From an uncultured Paracraurococcus sp. (GTDB taxonomy: Bacteria > Pseudomonadota > Alphaproteobacteria > Acetobacterales > Acetobacteraceae), in the NCBI GenBank assembly GCA_903896535.1, contig CAITYE010000121.1, positions 1 to 32,207 of the forward strand: DNA of 32,207 bases. Reading direction: 5' to 3'. Position 1 is the stretch's first letter. Each line of letters starts with the position of its first letter. Shown piece by piece: positions 9,619 to 17,549 of the stretch. The translations under genes were made by a program, and so were the position numbers. Under the pieces are notes generated by a model that saw only the letters and a program-made list of their open reading frames with translations, was not told the DNA's origin and ran no database searches.

Positions 9619-10365
9619 TCAGCCCGCCCAATTGCCGATCACCAGCACCGCCCCGGACAGGCCCAACAGCACCAGCACGGCCTGCCGGAAGGCCACGTCG
9701 CTCAGCCGGCCATAGGCATTCGCCCCGAGCCAGGCGCCGAGCAGCGTGCCTGGCAGGGCCAGCGCTGCCCCGGTGAGGACCGGGCGTGTGACCAGCCCGG
9801 CGACCGCGAAGCCCAGCAGCGCCGCCAGCGCCACGGTCAAGTTGAACCCCATGAAGACGCCGCGCATCTCGCCCTTGGACCAGCCGCGCAGCGTCGCCCA
9901 GACCGGCAGCAGCGCCCCCATCACCCCCGCCAACCCGCCGAGGATGCCGGAGACAAAGCCAAGCCCGGCATCCGCCGCCCGTCCGCCCCCGGCCCAGGGC
10001 CGCGCCGGCGGCCGGCGCGCCGCGAACAAGCTGTAGGCCAAAAGGAACACGCCGATGCCGAGCTTGAGCGCCCGGGCATCGAGGCTGGCCAGCAGCGCCG
10101 TGCCGAACGGCACCCCCGCCAGCCCCGGGATCAGGAAGGGCAGCACCATCCGCGGCGCGATCTGCCGCCAGATCCTGGGCAGCACCAGCAGTTGCGAGGC
10201 GGTGGAGCAGATCACCACCATCGGCGCCGCCACTTCCGGCGGGACCACATAGAGCCAGATGCCGAGCACGGTCAGCGCCGTGCCGAAGCCGGTGAGCCCA
10301 GAGACGAAGCCCCCGACCAGCGCCCCGCCGGCGATCAGTGCGGCCTCGCCCATGCCCATATCCAT
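9619..10365 (-). CDS. TauE/SafE family sulfite exporter-like permease
   Basis: Inner-membrane transporter of the TauE/SafE/YfcA family, associated with export or import of sulfur-containing or organic anions. The protein is about 248 aa with some eight hydrophobic segments. The typical glycine-rich first repeat is GGFVSGLTGFGTALT, and the family's second half appears as FVSGILGGLAGVMGALLPVW. The track begins at a GTG; the next codon is ATG and two further ATGs follow within six codons, so the exact start is uncertain. It lies alone between the acyltransferase and a divergent deoxyribosyltransferase-like gene. The substrate cannot be read from sequence. Confidence 0.88.
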   Translation of the reverse strand: MDMGMGEAALIAGGALVGGFVSGLTGFGTALTVLGIWLYVVPPEVAAPMVVICSTASQLLVLPRIWRQIAPRMVLPFLIPGLAGVPFGTALLASLDARALKLGIGVFLLAYSLFAARRPPARPWAGGGRAADAGLGFVSGILGGLAGVMGALLPVWATLRGWSKGEMRGVFMGFNLTVALAALLGFAVAGLVTRPVLTGAALALPGTLLGAWLGANAYGRLSDVAFRQAVLVLLGLSGAVLVIGNWAG

Positions 10366-10411
10366 CACGCGTCGCTACACCCGGCACGGCGAACCGGCTA
10401 GACTTTCGCCC

Positions 10412-10963
10412 ATGCGCGTCTACCTCGCCGGACCCGAGGTGTTTCTCGCCGAGGCTGAGGCGATCGGCGCGGCGAAGCGGACGATTTGCGCCGCACATGG
10501 GCTGACCGGCGTCTTCCCGCTGGAGGCGGCGCCGGCCGGCCCGGGCTGGCGCGGCATCTACACGACGAACGAGGCGCTGATCGCGGGCTGCGCCGGGCTG
10601 ATCGCCAATCTCACGCCCTTCCGCGGCCCATCGGCGGATCCCGGCACGGTGTTCGAACTGGGCCTGATGCGCGGGCGCGGCGGCCTGATCTGCGGCTATT
10701 CCAACAGCGCCGCGCGCTTCGGCAGCCGCACGCTGGGCTTCCTCGGCCCTGGCGCCCGCCGTCGCGGCGATGGCAGCTGGGAGGATGCCGAGGGGATGCT
10801 GGTCGAGAATTTCGACCTCGCCGACAATCTGATGCTGGAAGGCGGTATCGCTGCCGCTGGTGGCCTGTTCGTCGCGGCGGAGGTGCCTGAGGCCGCGCGC
10901 TGGCGCGACCTCAGCGCCTTCGAACGCTGCGTTGTTTTTCTGGCAGAAGCGCTGCGGCGGTAG
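10412..10963 (+). CDS. Nucleoside 2-deoxyribosyltransferase family protein
   Basis: A 183-aa protein of the family that cleaves or exchanges the N-glycosidic bond of (deoxy)nucleosides and nucleotides. Seen: N-terminal VYLAGPEVF (3-11), then GLIANLTPFRGPSADPGTVFELG, which holds the conserved Asp/Glu region with the likely nucleophile Glu82. The track ORF begins 51 codons upstream inside the antisense of the TauE gene; the ATG chosen matches the family N-terminus. No strong ribosome site is visible. It is divergent from the TauE gene by about 46 bases and convergent with a Bug protein. It could act in nucleotide salvage or clean-up. Confidence 0.82.
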   Translation: MRVYLAGPEVFLAEAEAIGAAKRTICAAHGLTGVFPLEAAPAGPGWRGIYTTNEALIAGCAGLIANLTPFRGPSADPGTVFELGLMRGRGGLICGYSNSAARFGSRTLGFLGPGARRRGDGSWEDAEGMLVENFDLADNLMLEGGIAAAGGLFVAAEVPEAARWRDLSAFERCVVFLAEALRR

Positions 10964-10969
10964 GGCAGC

Positions 10970-11899
10970 TCAGGCGGGCTCGACGCCCAGCCGCTTGAAG
11001 AGCTGGTAGTGCCGGTCACGCTCCGCCTGCGCGAAGGCCAGCAGCTCCGCCCCTTCCAGGGTGAAGGGCGCGAAGCCCGCGGCGGTCATCTTCTCGGCGA
11101 TCTCCGGACTCGGCCGCACCGCGCGCACCGCGTCGATCCAGCGCTGCTGCGCGGTGGGCGGCACCGCCCGGTGCACCGTGACGGCGAACCAGGCGGCGAT
11201 GAGGACCCCGGGATAGCCAAGCTCGCGGAAGGTCGGCACCTCCGGCAGCAGGGGGGAGCGTTCGGCGGTGGTGCTCGCCAGCGCCAGCAGCCGCCCGGCC
11301 TTCACCTGCGGCACGGCATCGTTGAAGAAGCCGAAGGCGCAGGCGACGGACCCGTTCAGCAGCGCCTCCGTCGTATTGCGGAAGGCGACGCCCTGCGGCG
11401 TGATGCCGGTGGCTTCCGCCAGCAGCGCCATGGCGAGGTTGGGTACGCCCGCATGTCCCGCATGGGCGAAGCTCAGCTTGTCGCCCTCCCGTTTGGCGAG
11501 CGCGAGGAAGCCGGCGAGATCGGTGATGCCGCGCCCGGCCGGCACCAGCAGTACCAGCGGCGCTTGCCCGGTGCCCGCCAGCGGCAGCAGATCGGCGACA
11601 TCGAAGCCGCTGACCTTCTGGACCGCCGGCAGGGCGGGGACGAATTGCGGCATCATCATCGCTGTCGTGCCATCGGGTGGGGCACGCAGCAGGGCTTCGG
11701 TCGCAATGGCGGTATTGGCGCCGGGACGGTTTTCCACCAGCACCGTCGTGCCCAGCCGTTCTGACAGGCCCGGCGCATAAAGCCGGGCGATGAGGTCGGG
11801 CGGGCTGCCCGGCGGGTAGCCGATCAGGATGCGCGTCGGCTGCCCCTGGGCGAGGGCGGCCGTGGCGAGGAGGGAGGCGAGGAGGGTGCGGCGCTGCAT
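10970..11899 (-). CDS. Bug/TctC family tripartite tricarboxylate transporter binding protein
   Basis: Periplasmic solute receptor of the TTT class, which usually binds small carboxylates for a TctAB permease. The 309-aa protein begins MQRRTLLASLLATAALAQG, a signal peptide. Family motifs follow: ILIGYPPGSPPDLIAR, the VENRPGAN loop and FAHAGHAGVPNLA. No TctA or TctB gene is in the window, as is usual for the expanded orphan Bug genes of Betaproteobacteria and Acetobacteraceae. It starts 46 bases after the last ABC permease gene on the same strand, so it may share that transcript, though its function is of a different transporter class. Confidence 0.92.
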   Translation of the reverse strand: MQRRTLLASLLATAALAQGQPTRILIGYPPGSPPDLIARLYAPGLSERLGTTVLVENRPGANTAIATEALLRAPPDGTTAMMMPQFVPALPAVQKVSGFDVADLLPLAGTGQAPLVLLVPAGRGITDLAGFLALAKREGDKLSFAHAGHAGVPNLAMALLAEATGITPQGVAFRNTTEALLNGSVACAFGFFNDAVPQVKAGRLLALASTTAERSPLLPEVPTFRELGYPGVLIAAWFAVTVHRAVPPTAQQRWIDAVRAVRPSPEIAEKMTAAGFAPFTLEGAELLAFAQAERDRHYQLFKRLGVEPA

Positions 11900-11945
11900 C
11901 CCTGCATTGAAGGCGAAGCGGCCGGGCGGGTCGAGCCCGCCCGGG

Positions 11946-12620
11946 TCAGCGCCGGGCCGCGAGCTGCCGATTTTCCAACCGGCTCAGCAGCCGCACCACC
12001 GGCCAGAGCAGGATGAAGTAGATGATAGCCGCGGCCATGATGGGAGAGGCGTTGTAGGTCACGCTTTGCGCCTGCCGCGCCTGAAACAGAAGCTCAGGCA
12101 GCGCGACGACGGAGGCGATGGAGGTGAGCTTCACCACCTCCAGCGTGTTCGAGATGAGGTCCGGCAGCACGTTGCGCACCGCCTGCGGCAGAATCACGTG
12201 CTGCATCGCCTGCCAGCGCGTCAGCCCGGTGGAGCGCGCGGCTTCCAGCTGCCCGCGCGGCACGCTTTCGATGCCCGCGCGCAGGATCTCGCCGTAATAA
12301 GCGCCGGTGTTGAGGAAGAAGCCCAGCGCGACCGCGCCGACGGCCGAGACCTCGAACCCCGCGAAGGGCAGGCCGGCATAGATGAAGACCAGCAGCACGA
12401 GCGGTGGGATGGCGCGGAAGAAATCCACCCAGGCCCAGAGCGGCCAGGCGACCCAGCGGCTGCGCACGGTGGAGAGCAGCGCCAGCACGGTGCCGCTAAT
12501 CAACCCAAGCGGGATGACGAGGGCGGAGAGCCAGAGGGTGACCCAGAACCCCTGCAACAGGATCGGCCAGGCCTGGCTGATGATGTCGAGGGAGAAGAAG
12601 GCGTTCAGGAAGTCCTGCAT
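11946..12620 (-). CDS. Polar amino-acid ABC transporter permease (second)
   Basis: Inner-membrane permease of the HisM/GlnP type, pairing with the other permease to form the channel. The 224-aa protein has about five hydrophobic segments and the cytoplasmic EAA loop EAARSTGLTRWQAMQHVILP that contacts the ATPase. The ATG is preceded by GGAG ten bases upstream. It is the fourth gene of the ABC set. Unlike the other tightly spaced genes it is separated from the first permease by a 151-base tandem repeat that could lower or modulate its translation relative to the rest. Confidence 0.93.
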   Translation of the reverse strand: MQDFLNAFFSLDIISQAWPILLQGFWVTLWLSALVIPLGLISGTVLALLSTVRSRWVAWPLWAWVDFFRAIPPLVLLVFIYAGLPFAGFEVSAVGAVALGFFLNTGAYYGEILRAGIESVPRGQLEAARSTGLTRWQAMQHVILPQAVRNVLPDLISNTLEVVKLTSIASVVALPELLFQARQAQSVTYNASPIMAAAIIYFILLWPVVRLLSRLENRQLAARR

Positions 12621-12622
12621 GG

Positions 12623-12769
12623 CTAACGATCTCCGGCCATGCGATCGACGCGCCGCGCCTCGGCCTTGCGGCCTGCGGTGCTCTGCGATCGCATGGTGCG
12701 GATGCGGCGCGCCATGCGATTCACGCGCCGCGCCTCGGCCTTGCGGCCTGCTGTGCTCTGCGATCGCAT
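12623..12769 (-). CDS. Repeat-encoded 48-residue micro-ORF between the ABC permeases
   Basis: An open frame made of two near-identical 25-residue units, each beginning MRSQSTAGRKAEARRV. It is strongly basic. It starts two bases after the stop of the first permease and stops two bases before the ATG of the second; both junctions read TAGCCATG. GGAAG lies eight bases upstream of its ATG. The frame is entirely due to the duplicated 61-bp element, so it may be a by-product of an insertion that kept translation continuous rather than a functional peptide. No homology is claimed. Confidence 0.35.
   Translation of the reverse strand: MRSQSTAGRKAEARRVNRMARRIRTMRSQSTAGRKAEARRVDRMAGDR
12636..12696. 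repeat. 61-bp inverted-repeat-bounded element, copy 1
   Basis: This copy matches copy 2 at 58 of 61 positions by eye. It is bounded by perfect 11-base inverted arms CCATGCGATCG and CGATCGCATGG, with an inner GGCC-TTGC-GGCC hairpin, so it can fold into a long stem. It is REP/MITE-like. There is no transposase nearby. Confidence 0.85.
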
Positions 12770-12771
12770 GG
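12711..12771. repeat. 61-bp inverted-repeat-bounded element, copy 2
   Basis: Direct repeat of copy 1 with a 75-base period (61-base unit plus 14-base spacer). Three substitutions differ from copy 1, two of them shortening the perfect terminal arms to nine bases. It abuts the stop codon of the first permease gene. The period is a multiple of three, so the frame is kept across both units. Confidence 0.85.
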
Positions 12772-13452
12772 CTAGCGCTTCCATGCGAAGCGCGTCTCGA
12801 TCCAGCGGCCGAAGATCACGACGGGGACGAAGAGGACGACATAGGCGAGCGCGCCGAGGGTCAACGGCGTCGGGTTGAAGCTGAAGGAGACGCCGGCCTG
12901 CGCCGCACCCAGAATCTCTGAGACCGCGACGACGGAGCCGAGCGCGGTACCCTTGGTGATCGCAATGGTCCGGTTGGTCAGTGGCGGGATGGTCATGCGG
13001 ATCGCTTGCGGCAGCACCACATGGCCGAGCGTCGGCAGGAAGCCGAGCCCAGTCGAGCGCGCCGCCTCCCATTGGCCACGCGGGACGGCGGTGATGCCGG
13101 CCCAGAAGATTTCCTCGGTGAAGGCCATCAGCACGAAGGAGAGCGAGAGCCAGGTGGCGGTGAAGCCATCCATCGTCAGCCCCGCGGAGGGCAGGCCGAA
13201 ATAGAGCAGCGCGATAATGACCAGCGGGGGGAGAGCGCGGAACAGATCGACGACGAAGATGATCAGCCAGTTCAGCGGCCGGATGCTGAAGCTGCGGATC
13301 ACCGCCAGCGCCAGCCCGGCGGTCAGCCCGGTCGCGATGATGCAAAGCGCAAGCGCAATGGTCAGCCAGAAGCCGTCGATGATCTTCGGCAGGTATTCGG
13401 CGGCGACGCGGGCATTGAAGAAACTATCGGTAAACCGATCCCAGGAGGTCAT
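12772..13452 (-). CDS. Polar amino-acid ABC transporter permease (first)
   Basis: Inner-membrane permease of the HisQ/HisM family with 226 residues. It has several hydrophobic helices, the motif LIIFVVDLFRALPPLVIIAL and the EAA loop EAARSTGLGFLPTLGHVVLP. It begins eight bases after the ATPase gene, so it is clearly in the same operon. With the second permease it would form the heterodimeric membrane channel. Its stop codon is immediately followed by the 61-bp repeat pair. Confidence 0.94.
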   Translation of the reverse strand: MTSWDRFTDSFFNARVAAEYLPKIIDGFWLTIALALCIIATGLTAGLALAVIRSFSIRPLNWLIIFVVDLFRALPPLVIIALLYFGLPSAGLTMDGFTATWLSLSFVLMAFTEEIFWAGITAVPRGQWEAARSTGLGFLPTLGHVVLPQAIRMTIPPLTNRTIAITKGTALGSVVAVSEILGAAQAGVSFSFNPTPLTLGALAYVVLFVPVVIFGRWIETRFAWKR

Positions 13453-13460
13453 GGCCGCGG

Positions 13461-14201
13461 TCAGTGCCGCTCGATCTGGCCGATGAAGGCGCGGGTGCGT
13501 TCGTGCTGCGGATTGCCGAAGACCGAGGCCGGCGGGCCCTGTTCCACCACCTGCCCATCAGCCATGAAAACCACCCGGTCGGCGGCCGCCCGGGCGAAGG
13601 CCATCTCATGGCTGACCACCACCATGGTCATGCCGCTCTCACGCAGTTCGCGCATGGCCTGCAGGACGCCGCCCACCAATTCGGGGTCGAGTGCCGAAGT
13701 CGGCTCATCGAACAGCATCACCCGCGGCTCCAGCGCGATGGCGCGGGCGATCGCCACGCGCTGCTGCTGGCCGCCAGAGAGCTGGCCAGGAAAATGCTCG
13801 GCGCGATCGGCCAAATCGACCCGGGCGAGGGCAGCGCGGGCCCGCGCCTCCGCCTCTGTCTTGTCCTTCCCCTGCACCTTGCGTAGCGCCAGCATCACGT
13901 TCCCCAGCGCGGTCATATGGGGATAGAGATTGAACTGCTGGAACACCATGCCGATACGCTGACGAGCTTTGTTGATGTCGGTACTGCGCGCCAGCATATC
14001 GATGCCATCGACGATGATCGACCCGCCGCTCGGCTCCTCCAGGCGGTTCAGGCAGCGCAGCAGCGTCGACTTGCCGGAGCCGGACGGGCCGATCACAAAG
14101 ACCAGCTCCCGTTCGGCGACCAGCAGATCGACGTTCTTCAGGACATGCAGCGCGCCGAAATGCTTGTGGATGCCCGTGGCGGCGACGATCGGCGCTGCCA
14201 T
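13461..14201 (-). CDS. Polar amino-acid ABC transporter ATPase (GlnQ/HisP-like)
   Basis: Cytoplasmic nucleotide-binding subunit powering amino-acid uptake. Walker A is GPSGSGKST (about residues 38-46), the ABC signature LSGGQQQR, Walker B VMLFDEPTSALD, and the switch His is in VVVSHEM. About 246 aa, normal for the family. ATG start shares one base with the stop of the binding-protein gene (TGATG), implying translational coupling; the track's GTG one codon upstream is an alternative. The motif set is complete, so the subunit should be active. Confidence 0.96.
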   Translation of the reverse strand: MAAPIVAATGIHKHFGALHVLKNVDLLVAERELVFVIGPSGSGKSTLLRCLNRLEEPSGGSIIVDGIDMLARSTDINKARQRIGMVFQQFNLYPHMTALGNVMLALRKVQGKDKTEAEARARAALARVDLADRAEHFPGQLSGGQQQRVAIARAIALEPRVMLFDEPTSALDPELVGGVLQAMRELRESGMTMVVVSHEMAFARAAADRVVFMADGQVVEQGPPASVFGNPQHERTRAFIGQIERH

Positions 14202-15070
14202 CACGAACAGGCGGCGGTGTTCGGCGTCGCGTCGTAGCCAGGCATCTCAGGCGGGCCGAAGCCCGGGAAGACAACCCGTTCGGCGTCGTCGGCCTTGGGT
14301 GGCGCGCCGAACCACTTCTCGGACAGCTTGGCGACCGTGCCGTCCTTCTTCAGGCACTCGATGATCTGCTCCATCTTCGTCCGGCCCGCGACATCATCCT
14401 TGCGGAAGGGGGTCGCCCAGTGGAAGCGGGTGCCGGGCAGGACATAATCGGCGACATAAACTGCCGGGTTGCGCGTCGCGCTGTACTTGATGACGGTGTT
14501 GCCCGACAGGTTCGCATAGGCCCGGCCCTGGATCACCGCCTGCGCCGCATCGGCCTGGCTGTCGAAGGCAAGCAGCGTCAGGTTCAGCCGTTCCTGGTTG
14601 GCGCGCACCCAGCTTTCATAGGGCGTGCCCTTGTTCACGCTGATCGGCTTGCCCCGCAGGTCCTCATCGGACTTGATCGGCGGCGTGCCTTTCTTGATGC
14701 CGAACTGCAACTCGGTCCACAGATAGCCCTCGCTGAAGAGCAGGTTTTCCGCCCGCTCCTTCGTCACCGTGGTTGGCGCGCAGAGGAAATCGTAGCGCCC
14801 GGCATTCAGCGCCGGGATCAGGCCGGAAAAGCTCGCCGAGGTGATTTCCACTGGGCGGTTCAGCTTCTTACCAATCGCATCGAAGAGGTCGATCTGGAAG
14901 CCCTGCACACCGCCGGAGAGGGAGGGGAAGGCGTGCGGCGCGAAGGTGCCGTCCACGCCGCATTTCAGCGGCGGCTGGCCGGATCCGGTGGCGCCGACCG
15001 TCACGGTCTGGGCAAGGGCAGGCCCGGTAAGGGCGATGCCAAGGGCGAAGGCGGCGAACCAGCTGCGCAT
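14201..15070 (-). CDS. Amino-acid ABC transporter periplasmic binding protein
   Basis: Periplasmic solute-binding protein (SBP family 3) that delivers a polar amino acid to the permease pair. The start is the ATG opening MRSWFAAFALGIALTGPALAQ, a clear signal peptide ending in an AxA-type site, with GGAAAG about nine bases upstream. The track ORF extends 57 codons further but that part has no family character. Mature motifs include GFQIDLFDAIGKKLNRPVE, and the ligand-site region near FLCAPTTVTKERAENLLFS. The protein is 289 aa. Two or more Cys (KCGVDG, IIECLKK, TAACS) could form disulfides. First gene of the ABC operon; the exact ligand cannot be told. Confidence 0.93.
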   Translation of the reverse strand: MRSWFAAFALGIALTGPALAQTVTVGATGSGQPPLKCGVDGTFAPHAFPSLSGGVQGFQIDLFDAIGKKLNRPVEITSASFSGLIPALNAGRYDFLCAPTTVTKERAENLLFSEGYLWTELQFGIKKGTPPIKSDEDLRGKPISVNKGTPYESWVRANQERLNLTLLAFDSQADAAQAVIQGRAYANLSGNTVIKYSATRNPAVYVADYVLPGTRFHWATPFRKDDVAGRTKMEQIIECLKKDGTVAKLSEKWFGAPPKADDAERVVFPGFGPPEMPGYDATPNTAACS

Positions 15071-15203
15071 TGTTATTCGCTTTCCGTCTAACTGCGTGGG
15101 GCAGGGTGGTGCCGCATCCACGCGGCGGGCGCAATCGGCCGGATAGCGGGGGAGCGCGCGGTAAAACGTGACCTGCCGATCCTGCAGGCGGTGTGCGAGG
15201 GAA

Positions 15204-15222
15204 CTGCCCAGTGGTCGGGCAG
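15204..15222. promoter_or_regulatory. Short inverted repeat in the ABC/small-protein intergenic region
   Basis: Six-base arms CTGCCC and GGGCAG around a seven-base loop, located in the 250-base gap between two divergent genes. A regulatory role is only a guess from its position. Confidence 0.2.
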
Positions 15223-15267
15223 GGTCGTGTGCCTTTGCCATGAAATCGCCGCAGCAGCGCCCAAGCC

Positions 15268-15287
15268 ATGCCGCCGCGCGGCGGCAT
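15268..15287. promoter_or_regulatory. 20-bp perfect palindrome upstream of a small membrane protein
   Basis: ATGCCGCCGC followed directly by its own reverse complement, 33 bases before the small gene's ATG. Perfect symmetry without a loop favours a DNA-binding site over an RNA hairpin. In GC-rich DNA some such palindromes occur by chance. Confidence 0.3.
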
Positions 15288-15320
15288 TCCGTTTAGATGG
15301 CGGAGAAGGAGCCGCCCCGC

Positions 15321-15512
15321 ATGCACCGCTTTGCCTATGGCCTGATCGCCGCGGCTTCCCTGACGCTGCTTGGCTTGATCACTCTCCTTCTCAGCGATGC
15401 CCTCGCCCCGGGGCGGCTGCCGCCGATGCTTGGCTTTTGGGCGGCCACAATGGCCGGCTTCAGCCTTGTCATCGGCCTCGCTCTGCTGGAGCCGCAGGAC
15501 GCTACCAGTTGA
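15321..15512 (+). CDS. Small two-helix membrane protein, unknown function
   Basis: A 63-aa protein with two predicted membrane helices (AYGLIAAASLTLLGLITLLL and a second around MLGFWAATMAGFSLVIGLALL) joined by a short loop with Pro and Arg. The start chosen has AAGGAG nine bases upstream; the track uses an ATG eight codons earlier without such a site. It ends by overlapping the 3' end of the convergent porin gene by 11 bases. No family recognised. Confidence 0.6.
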   Translation: MHRFAYGLIAAASLTLLGLITLLLSDALAPGRLPPMLGFWAATMAGFSLVIGLALLEPQDATS

Positions 15513-16899
15513 AGGAAATACGCCCGGCCATCGCCTGGAAGGCGCGGTCCGGCCCGGGGATACGGATGTTCCCATTGGCGTATTCGAAGGAAAACCGCAC
15601 GCGCTGCAGTGGGTAGTAGTTCAGCGCTAGGCTCGTCACCGCCTGGCTGTTGCCGGAAATCGGCGTGTCATACAGGTTCACATAGCTGTAGCGCGCGACG
15701 AATTCGGCATAGCCGCGTGCGCCGGGTTCGGCGGTGTTCAGGTCTTGGAAGCGCGGGCGCGTCCAGACCGCCCGCGCCGCGTCCCAGCGCCTGGGTCCGC
15801 CGATAAGTGGCACCGAGATATTGGCGTACCAGCCGCGGAAATTGGGACTGCTCTGCCCGTTGATTCCCTGTGTCGTGATCTGGTGGTATTCTGCGGCGAA
15901 CATCACTGGGCCGAGCAGGCCCGAGACCTCACCCCCGAGGTCATAGGCGCCGCCAATGTTGCGCATCGAACCGGTATCCAGCAGCCGGGTCGGCTCCAGC
16001 CTAAATTCGGGATAATCCCGCAGACGAAGATTTTCGCCCGGGCTTGTGCCGGGATGGAACTGCGCGGACATATCGAGGCCGAGGGCGAGCTTGAAGCCGT
16101 CGGTGTTGACCGGCAGCGCCACCGCGCGGCCGACCAGGCCGCGATTACCGCTATCGTTCAGCACGGACGCGACACCCTGGCTGAAATAGCCGGCGGCGAA
16201 CCAGCGCGCGCCGCGCGCCTCAATCCCCTGGGCGATGCGGGTGTCGCCGGCGGCGAAGCTATTGGCGATGTTGATGATGGCCGGGCGCTCCATCATCAGG
16301 GTTTCGAAGGAGCTGGTGGCGAATTCCAACGTGTAGTTCAGGGTGAAGGCACCGGCTCGCAGCGTCGCCCAACTCAGGCCGGTATAGGCGGTTTGCAACT
16401 CGAACAGGCGGCTGTTTATCTGCGGCTCGAACTGCTTGCCGGGCCCGGGGGCAAACTCCCAGGTGAAGTTGTAGGTGAAATCCTTGAGATAGGTCCCCTG
16501 CACGCCAAGCCGGGCGCGGCGCACGTTGAACAGCGGGTCCGGCACCCCCGGCCGCTCTCCGTCGCCGAGCAGCGGCGGCCGGCCGCCGGGATAGTTGGGC
16601 TGGCTCCAGAACCTGCCGGCATCGCCATCCAGACGAAGCACCGGGGCTATGGTCAGATTGCCATTGCCGAGGGTGATCAACGGTCGGCCATTCGGTAGCG
16701 AAAAAATTGGCTGACCGGGCGAGAGCTGCTGCGGCGTGGTGATGAGCGGCGCCGCGGGCGGCTCGGTGATGGCTTCGCCGGCATCGAGCCGGCGCGCCGC
16801 CTCGGCGTCGCGGCTGGCGTCTCCGGCACTTGTTGCCGTCTGCGCGACCGCCGAAGCGCTGCAAGCACAGAATAGGAGGGTCTGGATAAGCTGACGCAT
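15502..16899 (-). CDS. OprO/OprP family porin
   Basis: Outer-membrane beta-barrel porin of the phosphate-selective O/P family. The 465-aa product starts MRQLIQTLLFCACSASAVAQ, a signal peptide, then an Ala/Asp-rich linker. Repeated amphipathic strands follow, including RRARLGVQGTYLKDFTYNFTWEF, typical of the family. It ends in ...GRISFNW with a terminal aromatic residue, as expected for barrel insertion by BAM. The track ORF of 681 aa runs on across the antisense of the rhodanese gene; I reject that extension because the signal peptide marks the start. The ion preference cannot be inferred; phosphate or polyphosphate is only the family name. Confidence 0.9.
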   Translation of the reverse strand: MRQLIQTLLFCACSASAVAQTATSAGDASRDAEAARRLDAGEAITEPPAAPLITTPQQLSPGQPIFSLPNGRPLITLGNGNLTIAPVLRLDGDAGRFWSQPNYPGGRPPLLGDGERPGVPDPLFNVRRARLGVQGTYLKDFTYNFTWEFAPGPGKQFEPQINSRLFELQTAYTGLSWATLRAGAFTLNYTLEFATSSFETLMMERPAIINIANSFAAGDTRIAQGIEARGARWFAAGYFSQGVASVLNDSGNRGLVGRAVALPVNTDGFKLALGLDMSAQFHPGTSPGENLRLRDYPEFRLEPTRLLDTGSMRNIGGAYDLGGEVSGLLGPVMFAAEYHQITTQGINGQSSPNFRGWYANISVPLIGGPRRWDAARAVWTRPRFQDLNTAEPGARGYAEFVARYSYVNLYDTPISGNSQAVTSLALNYYPLQRVRFSFEYANGNIRIPGPDRAFQAMAGRISFNW

Positions 16900-17094
16900 G
16901 GGCAACCTTATTCCCGCAACCGGCGCTCCATTACCGCAAGATAGTTTTACGGATAACGCGCTGCCCGTTACGCTTCGAAGAAAAGCCTCACCCCGGAGCA
17001 GTCGGCAATACGGGCTCGCTGCGCCGCAGCCCGGCCCGATTGCAGCGAACGAGGCTGCGCGCCATGCTCCGGTCCGCTGACACAGGAGACGAAC

Positions 17095-17511
17095 ATGACC
17101 GGCGTTCCCGATATCAGCCCGAGCGAGACCTGGAAGGCGCTGCTCGCCGACCCGGATGCGGCGCTGATCGATGTGCGGACGGATGCGGAATGGACCTTCG
17201 TGGGCGTGCCCGACCTCGCATCCGTTGGTAAGCAGGCGGTGCTGATCCCCTGGCAGGTCTACCCCTCGATGCAGGTGAACGGACATTTCCTCGATCATCT
17301 GCATCGCGCCGGGCTGACCGCTACCAACCGGCTGTTCTTTATCTGTCGCTCCGGCGCCCGCAGCCTCGCTGCCGGGCAGGCCGCCCAGTCCGGGGGCTAT
17401 CCGCAGGCCTTCAACGTCGCCGATGGCTTCGAAGGGCCGGTCGATGCCGAAGGCCATCGCGGCCATGTCGCCGGCTGGAAGGCCGATGGCTTGCCTTGGC
17501 GGCAGCGTTAA
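17095..17511 (+). CDS. Rhodanese-like sulfurtransferase
   Basis: Single-domain rhodanese of 138 aa that would move a sulfane sulfur to cyanide or a thiol acceptor. Seen: the N-terminal ALIDVRTDAEWTFVG and the active-site loop FICRSGARS with Cys84, a six-residue loop typical of active rhodanese. A good ribosome site, AGGAGA, lies seven bases before ATG. It lies 38 bases ahead of a DUF3237 gene on the same strand, so co-transcription is likely. Soluble, no signal peptide. Confidence 0.93.
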   Translation: MTGVPDISPSETWKALLADPDAALIDVRTDAEWTFVGVPDLASVGKQAVLIPWQVYPSMQVNGHFLDHLHRAGLTATNRLFFICRSGARSLAAGQAAQSGGYPQAFNVADGFEGPVDAEGHRGHVAGWKADGLPWRQR

Positions 17512-17549
17512 TCGGCGCATCGCGCCACACCACAGGGAGGGATCCATAA

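Noticed and set aside
12636-12771. CRISPR array
   Set aside because: Only two units with a 14-base spacer, no further repeats and no cas genes; a tandem palindromic element fits better.
12382-12921. 179-aa plus-strand ORF with repeated RAAPRPCGL segments
   Set aside because: This is the opposite-strand reading of the permease ends and the 61-bp repeats; the repeated peptide simply reflects the DNA repeat.
16900-17547. N-terminal 216 residues of the 681-aa minus ORF containing the porin
   Set aside because: Runs antisense across the rhodanese gene; the porin's signal peptide at MRQLIQTLLF marks the true start.
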